Assembly: GCF_010994095.1 (NCBI RefSeq) | Contig: NZ_WJYO01000006.1 | Location: 1 to 64,000 of the forward strand | Reading direction: 5' to 3' | DNA: 64,000 nt | Origin: Mumia xiangluensis | GTDB lineage: Bacteria; Actinomycetota; Actinomycetes; Propionibacteriales; Nocardioidaceae | Shown: one piece after another, positions 20,192-28,828 of the stretch | Layout of the letters: each line of letters starts with the position of its first letter | Position numbering within the stretch: position 1 is the first letter of the stretch | Notes under the pieces: model-generated | Databases searched by the model: none | The model's input: only the letters and a program-made list of their open reading frames with translations | Told to the model about the DNA's origin: nothing | Made by a program: the position numbers and the translations under genes

Positions 20192-22255
20192 TCAGCGCGT
20201 GGTGCGGACGGTCACGGTGTGCGTACCGCCGCCGACGCCGTCGACGTAGAGGCGTTCACCGGTACGCCGGACCTCGAACCCGCCGTACGCCTTGCCGGAG
20301 GCTGAGTTCCAGACCAGCTTGCCGTCGAGCTTGACGAGCACGTGCTTGCCGTCGACCGGGACGCCGACCGAGCCCTGTGTGCCCTCCGGTGTCGTGAAGT
20401 CGATCGTCAGGTCCTTGCCCTCGTCGGTCCAGGACACGTCGATCGGACCCTCGGCGGTGACCAGACGTCCTTCGGCGTGCTCGAGACCGGCGATGTGAGG
20501 ATCGACCTCCCAGCGAGCGCCGCCCTCGGTGGGCTGGATGCCGAGGACCTGCTCGGTCAGCGCGCGGGTGGGACCGGTCGACCAGCCATGGGCGTACGAC
20601 TGGTACGAGCTGACGACCTCGCCGGACTCGCGCAGCGACTCCCAGAAGGTGCTCTGCGGGCCCTGCGGGCTCTCGAGCATCCAGCCCCACTGCCGCTCCA
20701 TCAGGTCGACGGCCGCCTCCTGGGCCTCCGGGTCGCCGGCGGCGAGCTGGGCCTGCAGCTCGAAGGAGCCGAACAGCAGCTGGAGGTCGTCGTCGCGCTC
20801 GGGGGTACGGGCACCTCGCTCGACCCAGTTGGTGGTCCGCAGCTGCTCCATCGCCCGGTCGGCGCGCGCCTCGTCGAGCAGGCCCCACCACACAGCGAGG
20901 GAGTTCGCGCTCTGCGGGTGGACGTCGCGACGGTCGGGGTACCAGGCGAGCGCGCCGGCCTCGTCGTCCCACAGGTAGGTGTCGATCGCCTTCGCGACCG
21001 TGTCGGCCTCAGCGCGGAGCTCGGCGGCGAGAGCAGCGTCGCCCACGCGCTCGGCCAGCGTCGCGCCCGTCCCGAGCAACCGCCAGTACATGACGTTCGC
21101 CATCGACTCCTCGCCGTCGGGGATCCGCGACTCGTGAGTGGTGTCGTTGGTCTCGTCGATGAACAGCAGTCCTCGGTCGCTGGTCTTCGCGCGGATGTAG
21201 TCGAGACCGGCGGTGTACTCCGGCCACACCTGCTCGACCCAGTCGAGATCGCCGGTGTTCTCGTAGTTCTCGGCCGTCGCCAGCAGAGTCCACATGTGGT
21301 ACGTGTCCGACCGGTAGAAGCTCAGCTCCGGCCCTGCGTACGGCAGCTCGCCCGTGGACTTCTGGTTCGCGTAGGCGGTCATGATCGAGTTGCGGACCGA
21401 CGTCGTGTCACCGGTCGACACGAACGCCGTGCCCTGCGAGATGCCGAGGTCGCCCGGCCAGACCGTACGGTCCCGCTTCGCGCCGTCGACGAGGATCGAG
21501 GAGCCGACTCCGGTCACCGCGCTGTTGTCCCACAGCGCGCCGGGGGCCGGCCAGCTGCGTCCGGTCGTCGGGTCGATGGTGTTGATCTGGGTCGTGTACG
21601 CACCGGCGTACCAGAGCCGGTTGAGGAGGTCCGACGACGAGTAGAAGTGGTTCTGGTAGTCGCGCAGGTCCTCCATCAGCGGGGCCGCGGTGTAGTCCAC
21701 GACGACGTCGTCGATCGCCACCGAGGCCGCGTCGTCGACGAAGAGCGTCACGTAGCGGAACGCGCCGCGCAGGAGCTCCTTGGGCGCGGACCACGATCCG
21801 TCGGCCTGGGCGTCCACCCAGATGGTGCCGTCGCGGCCGCGAGGACCTCCGGTCGACGCCTCGGACTCGCGACCGACGTACTTGGTGGTCTCGGAGAACG
21901 CGATGCCGACCCGGGCGGGGGAGCCCGTGACCGCGCCGAAGTCGAGGTTGAGGAGGCCGGCGATGTTCACCCCGAAGTCCAAGGTGACCTGTGAGCCCTG
22001 CCCCAGGACCAGGGCACCGTCGCCGAACGCGCCCTCGGCGTTCTGGACGGCGCCGGTGGAGGCGTACACGTCGTCGGCGCGGACGGTCCGCGACTCAGGG
22101 GCGAGGATGTACTTCTCCCAGGGCTGCGCGATGGTGGTGTCACGCTCGGGAGCGGAGGCGGCCGGCGAGCTCAGGCAGAGCGCGAGGGTCGAGGCCGCGA
22201 GCGCGGCGACCGCGAGCGTGGTCCGGCGGCGGGGACGTGGTGATGGGGAATGCAT
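20192..22255 (-). CDS. Secreted GH78-like glycoside hydrolase (alpha-L-rhamnosidase-like)
   Basis: A 687-residue exported protein. The N-terminus (RRRTTLAVAALAASTLALC, then SSPAASA) is a signal peptide, possibly Tat-type. A beta-sandwich region (residues 50-200) is followed by an (alpha/alpha)6 barrel with the GH78 hallmark VDGAKRDRTVWPGDLG holding the likely catalytic acid, FIDETNDTTHESR, and a late YAHGWSTGPT motif. A C-terminal beta domain completes it. It probably removes terminal rhamnose or a related sugar from plant or microbial glycans outside the cell. A LacI-type palindrome lies 76 bases upstream. The exact sugar is not established by sequence. Confidence 0.82.
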   Translation of the reverse strand: MHSPSPRPRRRTTLAVAALAASTLALCLSSPAASAPERDTTIAQPWEKYILAPESRTVRADDVYASTGAVQNAEGAFGDGALVLGQGSQVTLDFGVNIAGLLNLDFGAVTGSPARVGIAFSETTKYVGRESEASTGGPRGRDGTIWVDAQADGSWSAPKELLRGAFRYVTLFVDDAASVAIDDVVVDYTAAPLMEDLRDYQNHFYSSSDLLNRLWYAGAYTTQINTIDPTTGRSWPAPGALWDNSAVTGVGSSILVDGAKRDRTVWPGDLGISQGTAFVSTGDTTSVRNSIMTAYANQKSTGELPYAGPELSFYRSDTYHMWTLLATAENYENTGDLDWVEQVWPEYTAGLDYIRAKTSDRGLLFIDETNDTTHESRIPDGEESMANVMYWRLLGTGATLAERVGDAALAAELRAEADTVAKAIDTYLWDDEAGALAWYPDRRDVHPQSANSLAVWWGLLDEARADRAMEQLRTTNWVERGARTPERDDDLQLLFGSFELQAQLAAGDPEAQEAAVDLMERQWGWMLESPQGPQSTFWESLRESGEVVSSYQSYAHGWSTGPTRALTEQVLGIQPTEGGARWEVDPHIAGLEHAEGRLVTAEGPIDVSWTDEGKDLTIDFTTPEGTQGSVGVPVDGKHVLVKLDGKLVWNSASGKAYGGFEVRRTGERLYVDGVGGGTHTVTVRTTR

Positions 22256-22330
22256 GGTGCCTTCCGGTCAGGCGGCGCCGGTGCCCCTGCGGATGTGCGG
22301 GGCTGGCGGCGTCGATGGGTGGTCGTCCGG

Positions 22331-22344
22331 ATGAAACGTTTCAT
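22331..22344 (-). promoter_or_regulatory. LacI-family operator-like palindrome upstream of the GH78-like gene
   Basis: ATGAAACGTTTCAT is a perfect 14-bp palindrome with a central CG, the form bound by LacI/GalR-family repressors. It lies just downstream of a TATACGG sequence read on the minus strand, so a repressor there would block transcription of the glycosidase. No LacI-type gene is in the window. Confidence 0.7.
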
Positions 22345-22372
22345 TCAGCAGCCACCGTATAAGTGATGTCCG

Positions 22373-23011
22373 TCACGAAGAAGAGGTGTGTCCGGATGCG
22401 GCCAGGAAGGGCAGAACTGCGTCGAGCCATGCCCGCGGCGCCGTGGCGTGGATGAGGTGGCCGACAGGGATCGTGATGCGACGGGCATCGGGGACCCGGC
22501 TGACGAGCTCGTCGATGGTCTCGTCCGGAACGTGACTGGTGGGTCCTCCGGCGAGCACGAGCGTCGGCGCCTCGATGCGTGCGAGCGCGTCGCGCCAGCG
22601 CGGATCGGGCGAGTCGATCTGGCGCCGTACGGCCAGGACCATGTCCCAGTCGAAGAGCAGCGGGCCGGGCGGCCGCTGGGGGGTGCTCGGCGTCCGTCGT
22701 CGTAGCGCGCCGACGTCCTCGAGCACGAGCCGACGCACGCGGTCCGGGTAGGACGAGGCGACGTGGCAGGCGACCGCCCCACCCCACGAGTGGCCGACGA
22801 GGTCGACCTGCTGCCAGCCGCGCTCGTCGAGGAGCGCGGCGACGTCGTCGCGCATCTGCGCGAACGTGTACGGCGGTTCCCAGGCGGCCTCACCATGGCC
22901 GCGGAGATCGACGGCGAGGACCTCACGGCCGTCGGCGAGTGCCGGCACGACGCCGTCCCAGTCCGCGCGCGTCTCACCCAGCGCCGGCAGCAGGACGATC
23001 GGGACGGCCAT
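22373..23011 (-). CDS. Alpha/beta fold hydrolase
   Basis: A 212-residue alpha/beta hydrolase, on the short side for the family. The oxyanion region is LLPALGETRADWD, the nucleophile elbow is VGHSWGGAVA and the catalytic histidine is probably in PVGHLIHATAP. ATG 23011 is preceded by TACGGT with a 6-nt gap (23018-23023), suggesting a leaderless transcript. It is followed by the divergently controlled glycosidase on the same strand. The substrate is unknown; esterase or lactonase activity is possible. Confidence 0.85.
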   Translation of the reverse strand: MAVPIVLLPALGETRADWDGVVPALADGREVLAVDLRGHGEAAWEPPYTFAQMRDDVAALLDERGWQQVDLVGHSWGGAVACHVASSYPDRVRRLVLEDVGALRRRTPSTPQRPPGPLLFDWDMVLAVRRQIDSPDPRWRDALARIEAPTLVLAGGPTSHVPDETIDELVSRVPDARRITIPVGHLIHATAPRAWLDAVLPFLAASGHTSSS

Positions 23012-23035
23012 GACCCGACCGTACGCCGAGCGGCG

Positions 23036-24283
23036 TCATCGGCGGCGTACGAGGTAGACCGTCGCGCCGACGGCGAGGACGGCGACCCCCATGAGCACCG
23101 ACGCGAGCGGGAGCGCGAGGGCGAGCACGAGGCAGCCCGCGAGTCCGAACCAGGCGAGGGCCGGGGGCGGACGGCGGTCGTCCGCGCCGAGCGTCAGCGC
23201 CGACGCGTTGGCGATCGCGTAGTAGACCAGCACCCCGAACGACGAGAAGCCGATCGATCCGCGCAGGTCGGACGCGACGGCGAGCACCGCGACCACAGCC
23301 CCGACCCCGATGGTCGCGTGGTGCGGGACCCTGGCACGCGGGTGCACCGCTGAAAGCGTGCGCGGAAGGTGTCCGTCGCGGGACATCGCGAGGACGGTGC
23401 GGGAGATGCCGAGGACCAGGGCGAGGAGCGAGCCCGCCGCTGCGACGCAGGCGGTCACGCGCACCGCCGGGACGAGGGCGGGAGCACCAGCCGCCGCGAC
23501 CGCGGCGGCGACGGGGTCTGTGGACGCGGCCAGTCCGTCGGCGCCGAGGACCGCGAGCGCGGCGTAGGCGACGGCGGCGTAGGTGACGACCGCGATGCCG
23601 AGCGCGAGAGGGACCGCGCGCCCGAGGGTGCGGACAGGGTCCCGCACCTCCTCGCCGAGGGTCGCGATGCGGGCGAAGCCGGCGAACGCGAAGAACAGCA
23701 GACCGGCACCCTGGAGGACACCGGCCGCGGTCACGCCCTCGAGCCTCAGGGTGCCGGCGTCCGCAGACCCGCTGGCGAGACACACGACCACCACGACGAC
23801 GAGTACGAGGAGGACCACGCCGACGACGACCTGAGCGACCGCCGACGACCGCTGCACGCCGAGGGCGTCCACGACCGTGACCGCGACGACGACGGCCACC
23901 GCGACCGCGCGGGAGTGCTCCGGCCACGCGTACGCACCGACGGTGAGCGCCATCGCCGCGCACGAGGCGGTCTTCCCGACGACGAACGCCCAGCCTGCGA
24001 GGTATCCCCAGAACGGGCCGAGGCGCTCCCGGCCGTACACGTACGTGCCGCCGGACGCGGGATAGCGCATGGCGAGGTGCGCGGACGACGTGGCGTTGGC
24101 GTACGCGACCGCCGCGGCGAGCGCGAGAGACACCAGGAGAGCCTCGCCAGCGGCCTCGGCGGCGGGGGAGAGCGCCGCGAAGATGCCGGCGCCGACCATC
24201 GCGGCGAGGCCGATGCCGACGGCGTCGCGGACGCCGAGCCTGCGCTCGAGCCGTGCATCCTCCACGGCCTCATCCGACCACAT
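23036..24283 (-). CDS. APC family amino acid permease
   Basis: A 415-residue membrane transporter of the amino acid-polyamine-organocation superfamily with about 12 hydrophobic segments. The first helix carries the substrate motif GIGLAAMVGAGIFAALSP, and the YPASGGTYVYGRERLGP segment follows. ATG 24283 is chosen because the protein then starts a few residues before the first family segment; a longer frame runs into the tRNA gene and is rejected. Substrate is not predictable. It ends 24 bases before the alpha/beta hydrolase gene on the same strand. Confidence 0.88.
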   Translation of the reverse strand: MWSDEAVEDARLERRLGVRDAVGIGLAAMVGAGIFAALSPAAEAAGEALLVSLALAAAVAYANATSSAHLAMRYPASGGTYVYGRERLGPFWGYLAGWAFVVGKTASCAAMALTVGAYAWPEHSRAVAVAVVVAVTVVDALGVQRSSAVAQVVVGVVLLVLVVVVVVCLASGSADAGTLRLEGVTAAGVLQGAGLLFFAFAGFARIATLGEEVRDPVRTLGRAVPLALGIAVVTYAAVAYAALAVLGADGLAASTDPVAAAVAAAGAPALVPAVRVTACVAAAGSLLALVLGISRTVLAMSRDGHLPRTLSAVHPRARVPHHATIGVGAVVAVLAVASDLRGSIGFSSFGVLVYYAIANASALTLGADDRRPPPALAWFGLAGCLVLALALPLASVLMGVAVLAVGATVYLVRRR

Positions 24284-24324
24284 CGAACGGGCATGGCGGT
24301 GACTGTCGCGTGAACGGCGACTGC

Positions 24325-24330
24325 TAGGGT
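24325..24330 (+). promoter_or_regulatory. Possible -10 element of the tRNA-Pro gene
   Basis: TAGGGT lies 35 bases before the tRNA. A weak TGACTG sequence sits 19 bases upstream of it. The position suits a tRNA promoter, but the match is modest. Confidence 0.35.
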
Positions 24331-24365
24331 TGCTTCGCGGGTTCGGAGGCGGTTTCTCCGAGCTT

Positions 24366-24439
<74 letters not shown>

Positions 24440-24445
24440 CCGAAG

Positions 24446-24482
24446 ACCGGCTCTGATCTGCGGAAGCGAGATCAGAGCCGGT
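24446..24482 (+). terminator. Intrinsic terminator of tRNA-Pro
   Basis: A perfect 14-bp stem ACCGGCTCTGATCT / AGATCAGAGCCGGT closes a 9-nt loop and is followed by TCTGCGTT. It starts 6 bases after the tRNA. Confidence 0.85.
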
Positions 24483-24488
24483 TCTGCG

Positions 24489-24516
24489 TTAACCGAGCCG
24501 GGAACTCTTGTATAGG
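24489..24516 (+). promoter_or_regulatory. Candidate promoter of the sigma-factor operon
   Basis: TTAACC and TATAGG are separated by 16 bases about 65 bases before the first gene of the operon. A GGTT ... GGGTAC pair nearby (24515-24535) recalls SigF promoters but its 11-base spacing is too short, so autoregulation by SigF is not shown. Confidence 0.4.
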
Positions 24517-24581
24517 TTCCCCTGAACCTGGGTACGAACCGCCCGGAACGAACGTGCCCGGAGTCAGGAGAACGTGAGCAT

Positions 24582-25016
24582 ATGCGTGACGTGCAGCGGC
24601 AGGTGCCCCTTGCTCCCGTCCCAGAGTCCATCGGGATCGCCCGCTCGACGGTGCGGGCCGTGGTGGCCGGTATGGACGTGCGCGTGGCTGGTGATGTCGA
24701 GCTCTTGACCTCGGAGCTGGTGACCAACGCGATCCGGCACGGCGGCTCTCAGATCGACCTGGAAGTGGTCCTCGCGGCGAACTGCCTGACCGTGACCGTT
24801 CACGACGACGGCGAGGCGCTTCCGCAGGTCGGCGACCGCGAGGTCCCGATGGAGGCCGTCTCGGGTCGCGGGCTGCAGCTGGTCGCGCAGGTCGCCGACT
24901 CGTGGGGCGTCGCGCAGGTACCGGACCGCGCCGGCAAGAGAGTGTGGTTCACGATGGCTGTCGATGACGCGCGGAGCCCGGGCCCCACGCCACTGGAAAG
25001 CGCACGAACGACGTGA
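24582..25016 (+). CDS. RsbW-like ATP-binding anti-sigma regulator
   Basis: A 144-residue GHKL-type ATPase domain protein like the serine kinases RsbW/SpoIIAB. The N box is canonical (ELLTSELVTNAIRHGG), the G1 box is VTVHDDGEALP and the G2 region is VSGRGLQLV. Such proteins bind a sigma factor or phosphorylate a STAS partner on serine. AGGAG lies about 11 bases before the ATG. It starts a run of STAS, second RsbW-like and sigma genes, indicating a partner-switching module. Whether it acts as kinase on the adjoining STAS protein is inferred. Confidence 0.85.
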   Translation: MRDVQRQVPLAPVPESIGIARSTVRAVVAGMDVRVAGDVELLTSELVTNAIRHGGSQIDLEVVLAANCLTVTVHDDGEALPQVGDREVPMEAVSGRGLQLVAQVADSWGVAQVPDRAGKRVWFTMAVDDARSPGPTPLESARTT

Positions 25017-25100
25017 GGCACCGAGGTGGTTTGATGGTCGACCACGCGCCTGAACTGCTGCCCCGTACCCCCACCCCCCACCACGACTAGGAAGCGAACC

Positions 25101-25448
25101 GTGACCCCCTTCGAAGCATTCCGTCACGCCGGTCAGGACGGTCGGACGACCCTCGTCGTCCGCGGTGAACTCGATCTGGCGACTGCGCACCACGTCGTGA
25201 CTCGAGCGAAAGAGTGGGCCGCGGAGGTTCCTGCGGACACGGGTCCGCAGGGGTCGATCCAGCTTGATCTCTCCGGAGTCACGTTCCTCGACTCCACCGG
25301 TCTCGGTGCGCTGATCGAGACTCGGTCCATCGCACTCGCGGCCGGACGCGCGGTCGAGCTCTGCGCGGCGTCCGCTGCGGTGGAGCGCGTGCTGGCTCTG
25401 GCAGGACTCACGTCGCTCTTCGCCGAGCCGGCCGGCGGCCAGGAGTGA
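25101..25448 (+). CDS. STAS-domain anti-sigma factor antagonist
   Basis: A 115-residue single STAS domain. The phosphorylatable serine motif is present as FLDSTGLGALI, following IQLDLSGVT. When unphosphorylated, such proteins sequester the anti-sigma kinase and free the sigma factor. The GTG start has AGGAA (25090-25094) in front. The stop overlaps the next gene by 4 bases, coupling it to the second RsbW-like protein. Confidence 0.9.
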   Translation: MTPFEAFRHAGQDGRTTLVVRGELDLATAHHVVTRAKEWAAEVPADTGPQGSIQLDLSGVTFLDSTGLGALIETRSIALAAGRAVELCAASAAVERVLALAGLTSLFAEPAGGQE

Positions 25449-25876
25449 CGAACACCGGCCCGAAGGGTCTCCCTGAGGGCGCTTCCGCGGACGTGTCCTG
25501 GCCGCCGAACTCGACCGTGATCACGGTCCCGGCACATCCCGACTTCGTGGCCTCGATCCGGTCGGTCGCGAGGTCCGCAGCCGTGCTGGCCGACCTGTCG
25601 TTGGACGACGTCGAGGAGCTCCAGATCGGAGTCGACGAGGCGGCAGCCCTCCTGCTGCCGCTGGTCGACACCGAGGGCACGTGGCTACGGGCCCGGTTCG
25701 AGATCGACCCCGGCGGCGTCGTCATCACGCTCGACCTCGTCGCCCGTGACGGGGCCCGGCTGGACCGTTCCGGGCTCGCCTGGATGATGCTGACCGCCAT
25801 CGACCCGGATGTCGCCGTGACCGAGGACGGCGCCTTCGTCGCGATCACGATCGTCCGCCGGCGGACGACCACCTGA
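25445..25876 (+). CDS. RsbW-like anti-sigma factor with divergent ATP site
   Basis: A 143-residue protein resembling the anti-sigma factors encoded just before SigF-type sigma genes in actinobacteria. The N-box region reads ELQIGVDEAAALLL, in which the usual ATP/Mg-binding asparagine is not at its normal place. No clear DxGxG box follows. It may bind the sigma factor without being an efficient kinase, or use a variant site. It is coupled to the STAS gene and sits one base before the sigma gene, so it is the best candidate for the cognate anti-sigma factor. Confidence 0.8.
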   Translation: MTNTGPKGLPEGASADVSWPPNSTVITVPAHPDFVASIRSVARSAAVLADLSLDDVEELQIGVDEAAALLLPLVDTEGTWLRARFEIDPGGVVITLDLVARDGARLDRSGLAWMMLTAIDPDVAVTEDGAFVAITIVRRRTTT

Positions 25877-25877
25877 C

Positions 25878-26657
25878 GTGCCCCAGACCGACGACGGTCC
25901 GACTGGACCGCGCGACGAGACTGACGCACTCTTCGACGCGCTCTCCGCCCTGCCGAGCACCTCCGACGACGAGCGTGCCGCTCTGCGGACGCGACTGATC
26001 GAGCTCAACGTGTCGCTGGTACGGCAGGTCGCGCGGAGATACGCGTCGTGGAACTTCCCGCTGGACGATGCCGTCCAGATCGGGTCCGTCGGCCTGATCA
26101 AGGCGGTCGACTCCTTCGATCCGACGCTCGGACATGCGTTCTCGTCGTACGCAGTCCCCAAGATCGTGGGCGAGATTCGACACTTTCTCCGCGACTCGAA
26201 CTGGATCGTCCGTGTGCCACGGCGGGCCCAGGAGCTGCAGGGCGCCGTCGCCAAGGCGCGCGACGACCTCACGCACGAGCTCGGCCGTAGTCCCGCCATC
26301 TCCGAGATCGCGGAACGCCTTGGCGCCTCGCCGGAGGACGTCGTCGGGGCGGTCGAGAGCTTCCGGCTCCGTTCGGCGAACTCGCTCGACTCCGTCAACC
26401 CCGATGGGGCGCCGGACCTCGCCATCGAAGCGGCGATCAGCGTCGAGGAGCGCGGATTCGCCCACACCGAGAACTCGCTCGACCTGAAGGCCGCCCTCGA
26501 GCGGCTCACCGACGACGAGCGACACCTGCTCGTACGCCGTTTCGACGAGGAGATGTCGCAGAGCCAGATCGCAGCGGAGCTCGGGGTGTCCCAGGTCCAG
26601 GTGTCACGGCTGCTTCGACGCACGCTCGAACGCCTGCGCGGTCACATGGGCGAGTGA
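25878..26657 (+). CDS. sigF: SigB/SigF/SigG family RNA polymerase sigma factor
   Basis: A 259-residue group 3 sigma factor of the general stress type. Region 2 is seen in LNVSLVRQVARRYASWNFPLDD and VGLIKAVDSFDPTLGHAFSSYAVPKIVGEIRHFLRD. Region 3 includes VPRRAQELQGAVAKARDDLTHELGRSP, and region 4 has an HTH at MSQSQIAAELGVSQVQVSRLLRR. The preceding RsbW-like and STAS genes are its presumed regulators. SigF is favoured by context, but SigB/G paralogues cannot be separated by eye. Confidence 0.92.
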   Translation: MPQTDDGPTGPRDETDALFDALSALPSTSDDERAALRTRLIELNVSLVRQVARRYASWNFPLDDAVQIGSVGLIKAVDSFDPTLGHAFSSYAVPKIVGEIRHFLRDSNWIVRVPRRAQELQGAVAKARDDLTHELGRSPAISEIAERLGASPEDVVGAVESFRLRSANSLDSVNPDGAPDLAIEAAISVEERGFAHTENSLDLKAALERLTDDERHLLVRRFDEEMSQSQIAAELGVSQVQVSRLLRRTLERLRGHMGE

Positions 26658-26705
26658 GTCCCGCGAGTCCTTCTCCGGGGTGAGACCCGCCGGCGCCGGC
26701 TCGAA

Positions 26706-27146
26706 TCAGCGTCCGGGCAGCCGCACGACGGTGACGAAGAACTCGTCGATCTGACGGACCGCGGCGATGAACTGGTCCAGATCGACCGGCTTGGTCACAT
26801 AGGCGTTGGCATGGAGCTTGTAGCTGCGCAGGATGTCCTCCTCGGCCGAGGACGTCGTGAGCACGACCACCGGGATCACGGAAAGCTCCGCGTCGGACTT
26901 GATGACCTGCAGGACCTCCCGACCGTCGTACTTGGGCAGGTTGAGGTCGAGCAGGATCAGGTCCGGCCGCGGCGCCGCCGTGTGCGCGCCGCGACGGTAC
27001 AGGAAGTCGAGCGCTTCCTCGCCGTCACGCACCACGTGGAGCGTGTTGGCGATCTTGTTGTCCTCGAACGCCTCCCGCGTCATCAGCTCGTCGCCGGCGT
27101 CGTCCTCGACAAGCAGGACCTCGATCGGCTTCGCTGCGGCGTTCAT
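26706..27146 (-). CDS. Rcp1-type stand-alone response regulator
   Basis: A 146-residue single receiver domain of the Rcp1 type that pairs with phytochrome-like or CHASE3 kinases. The acidic pair is E14-D15/D16, the phosphoacceptor D67 is in DLILLDLNLPKYDG, T97/T98 is in VVVLTTSSAEED and K119 is in YVTKPVDL. There is no output domain, so it probably signals through protein contacts. The ATG overlaps the stop of the histidine kinase gene by 4 bases and an AAGGAAG binding site lies upstream. It is the last gene of the minus-strand operon. Confidence 0.9.
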   Translation of the reverse strand: MNAAAKPIEVLLVEDDAGDELMTREAFEDNKIANTLHVVRDGEEALDFLYRRGAHTAAPRPDLILLDLNLPKYDGREVLQVIKSDAELSVIPVVVLTTSSAEEDILRSYKLHANAYVTKPVDLDQFIAAVRQIDEFFVTVVRLPGR

Positions 27147-28828
27147 GGGTGACTTCCTTCGCTGCCGGTGAGGGCTGTGGGGGTCGCGGACGCGGTGGCG
27201 CTCGCGAGGGCTTCGGCGTGTGCGCGAGCGGAGCTCGCACGGCGGGGGAGAGTGAAGCAGATCCGGGCGCCGTCGACGTGCTCGGTGTCGACCCAGATCC
27301 GACCGCCGTGGTGGTCGACGATCTTCTTGCACAGTGACAAGCCGATCCCGGTGCCCGCATAGGCCTCGCGGCTGTGCAGGCGCTGGAAGATGACGAACAC
27401 CTTCTCGGCGAACTCCGGCGGGATGCCGATGCCGTTGTCGGTGACGGTGACCAGCAGAGAACCGCTGTCGTCGTGCTCCGGTGCGGGGACGCACGTGATG
27501 GTGATGACGGGCGCTCGGTCGGGTGCTCGGAACTTGACGGCGTTGGCGAGGAGGTTCTGCCACAGCATCGTCAGCAGGGTGGGGTCGCCGTCGATGGTCG
27601 GCAGCACCGCGGGCCGCTCCACCCGAGCATGCGCCTCCTCCAACGCGGTCGCGAGATTGGCGACAGCCTCGTCGAGCGCGCTGTCGAGGGCGACCTGTTC
27701 AGTCTGGTCGTTGAGGCGGCCGACGCGGGAGAACGTGAGCAGGTCGGTGATGAGCACCTGCATCCGCTTGGCGCCATCGACGGCGAAGTCGATGTACTGC
27801 TTGCCGCGTTCGTCGAGGCTGTCGGCGTACCGTTTCTCCAGCAGCTGGCAGAACGAGGCAACCTTGCGTAGCGGCTCCTGGAGATCGTGCGAGGCGACGT
27901 AGGCGAACTGCTCGAGCTCGGCGTTCGATCGGCGCAGGTCGGCGGCCTGGGCGTCGAGCTCTGCTGACTGCGCCTGGAGGAGCCGTTCCTGGGCGAGGGA
28001 GGCGTCGAGCGCCTCGACGATCCGGTGTCGCATCAGCTCGACGTCGTTGGCCACAGCACGGATGTCGCTCGGCCCGTTCTGGGAGATGGTGTGGCTGAAG
28101 TCTCCGTCCGCGATCGTCCGCGAGGACGACTGGAGAATGGCGAGGGGGCGAGTCACCAGCATGCGGACCAGCAGCGTCATCAACGCTCCCGCCACGAAGA
28201 AGGCGCAGATCAGGGTGACGAAGACCCAGGTCTGCAGATCGCGGGCATCGTCGAGGTTCTGCTTGCTGGTGTTGCGCGTCGCGAGCAGATTCGCGTTCTG
28301 CTCGTCGAACATGGTCCGGAGCTCGTCGAAGGCCACCTTCGCCTGTCGCGAGACCGCCGGATCGAACGCCTGCGCGCCACCGGCCCCGACGGTGGCCATC
28401 ATCGGCTCGGCGTAGTCGCGCCGCCACGTCTCCGCCGCGTCCTGGATCCGGTCGAGATCGCTCGTGACCGTGGGATCGTCGGGCAGCAGGCGTCGGAGCG
28501 CTGCCGCCGCGTCCTGTTCTGTCTCCATACCCTCGGTGTAAGGCCTGGAGAACTCGGGATCGGCGGTGAGAACGTAGCCGCGGGCTCCGGTCTCCTGATC
28601 GAGGAGCGCTTTCTGAAAGCGGTACGCCTCGGACCGCGCGGGCTGGATCTGGTCGATGAGCTGGTCCGAGGCCGATGCTGTGCGCCCGAGCAGCTGCGCT
28701 CCGACGACGGTGCCGACGGCGACGAGGAGCACCATGATCGCCAGCACGACGAAGAACCAGCCCTGGACCGTCACCCGGGCCATGGCGGAGTAGACCCAGC
28801 GCCGTGCGCGGCGCGCCCTGGTGGTCAT
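27143..28828 (-). CDS. CHASE3-HAMP sensor histidine kinase
   Basis: A 561-residue membrane kinase. The order is TM1 (FFVVLAIMVLLVAVGTVVGA), a CHASE3-type extracytoplasmic sensor with DQETGARGYVLTADPEF, TM2 (VFVTLICAFFVAGALMTLLV), HAMP, a coiled segment, HisKA with the phospho-histidine in YVASHDLQEPLRKV, and HATPase with LWQNLLANAVKF, VTDNGIGIPPEF and GTGIGLSLCKKIV. ATG 28828 overlaps the upstream phosphatase gene (ATGA), and the stop overlaps the Rcp1-like gene. It likely phosphorylates the Rcp1-like protein and perhaps the receiver of the adjacent phosphatase. Confidence 0.92.
   Translation of the reverse strand: MTTRARRARRWVYSAMARVTVQGWFFVVLAIMVLLVAVGTVVGAQLLGRTASASDQLIDQIQPARSEAYRFQKALLDQETGARGYVLTADPEFSRPYTEGMETEQDAAAALRRLLPDDPTVTSDLDRIQDAAETWRRDYAEPMMATVGAGGAQAFDPAVSRQAKVAFDELRTMFDEQNANLLATRNTSKQNLDDARDLQTWVFVTLICAFFVAGALMTLLVRMLVTRPLAILQSSSRTIADGDFSHTISQNGPSDIRAVANDVELMRHRIVEALDASLAQERLLQAQSAELDAQAADLRRSNAELEQFAYVASHDLQEPLRKVASFCQLLEKRYADSLDERGKQYIDFAVDGAKRMQVLITDLLTFSRVGRLNDQTEQVALDSALDEAVANLATALEEAHARVERPAVLPTIDGDPTLLTMLWQNLLANAVKFRAPDRAPVITITCVPAPEHDDSGSLLVTVTDNGIGIPPEFAEKVFVIFQRLHSREAYAGTGIGLSLCKKIVDHHGGRIWVDTEHVDGARICFTLPRRASSARAHAEALASATASATPTALTGSEGSHP

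Noticed and set aside
24515-24535. SigF-dependent promoter (GGTT ... GGGTAC) before the sigma operon
   Set aside because: The spacing is 11 bases where 15-17 is required, so the match is probably chance.
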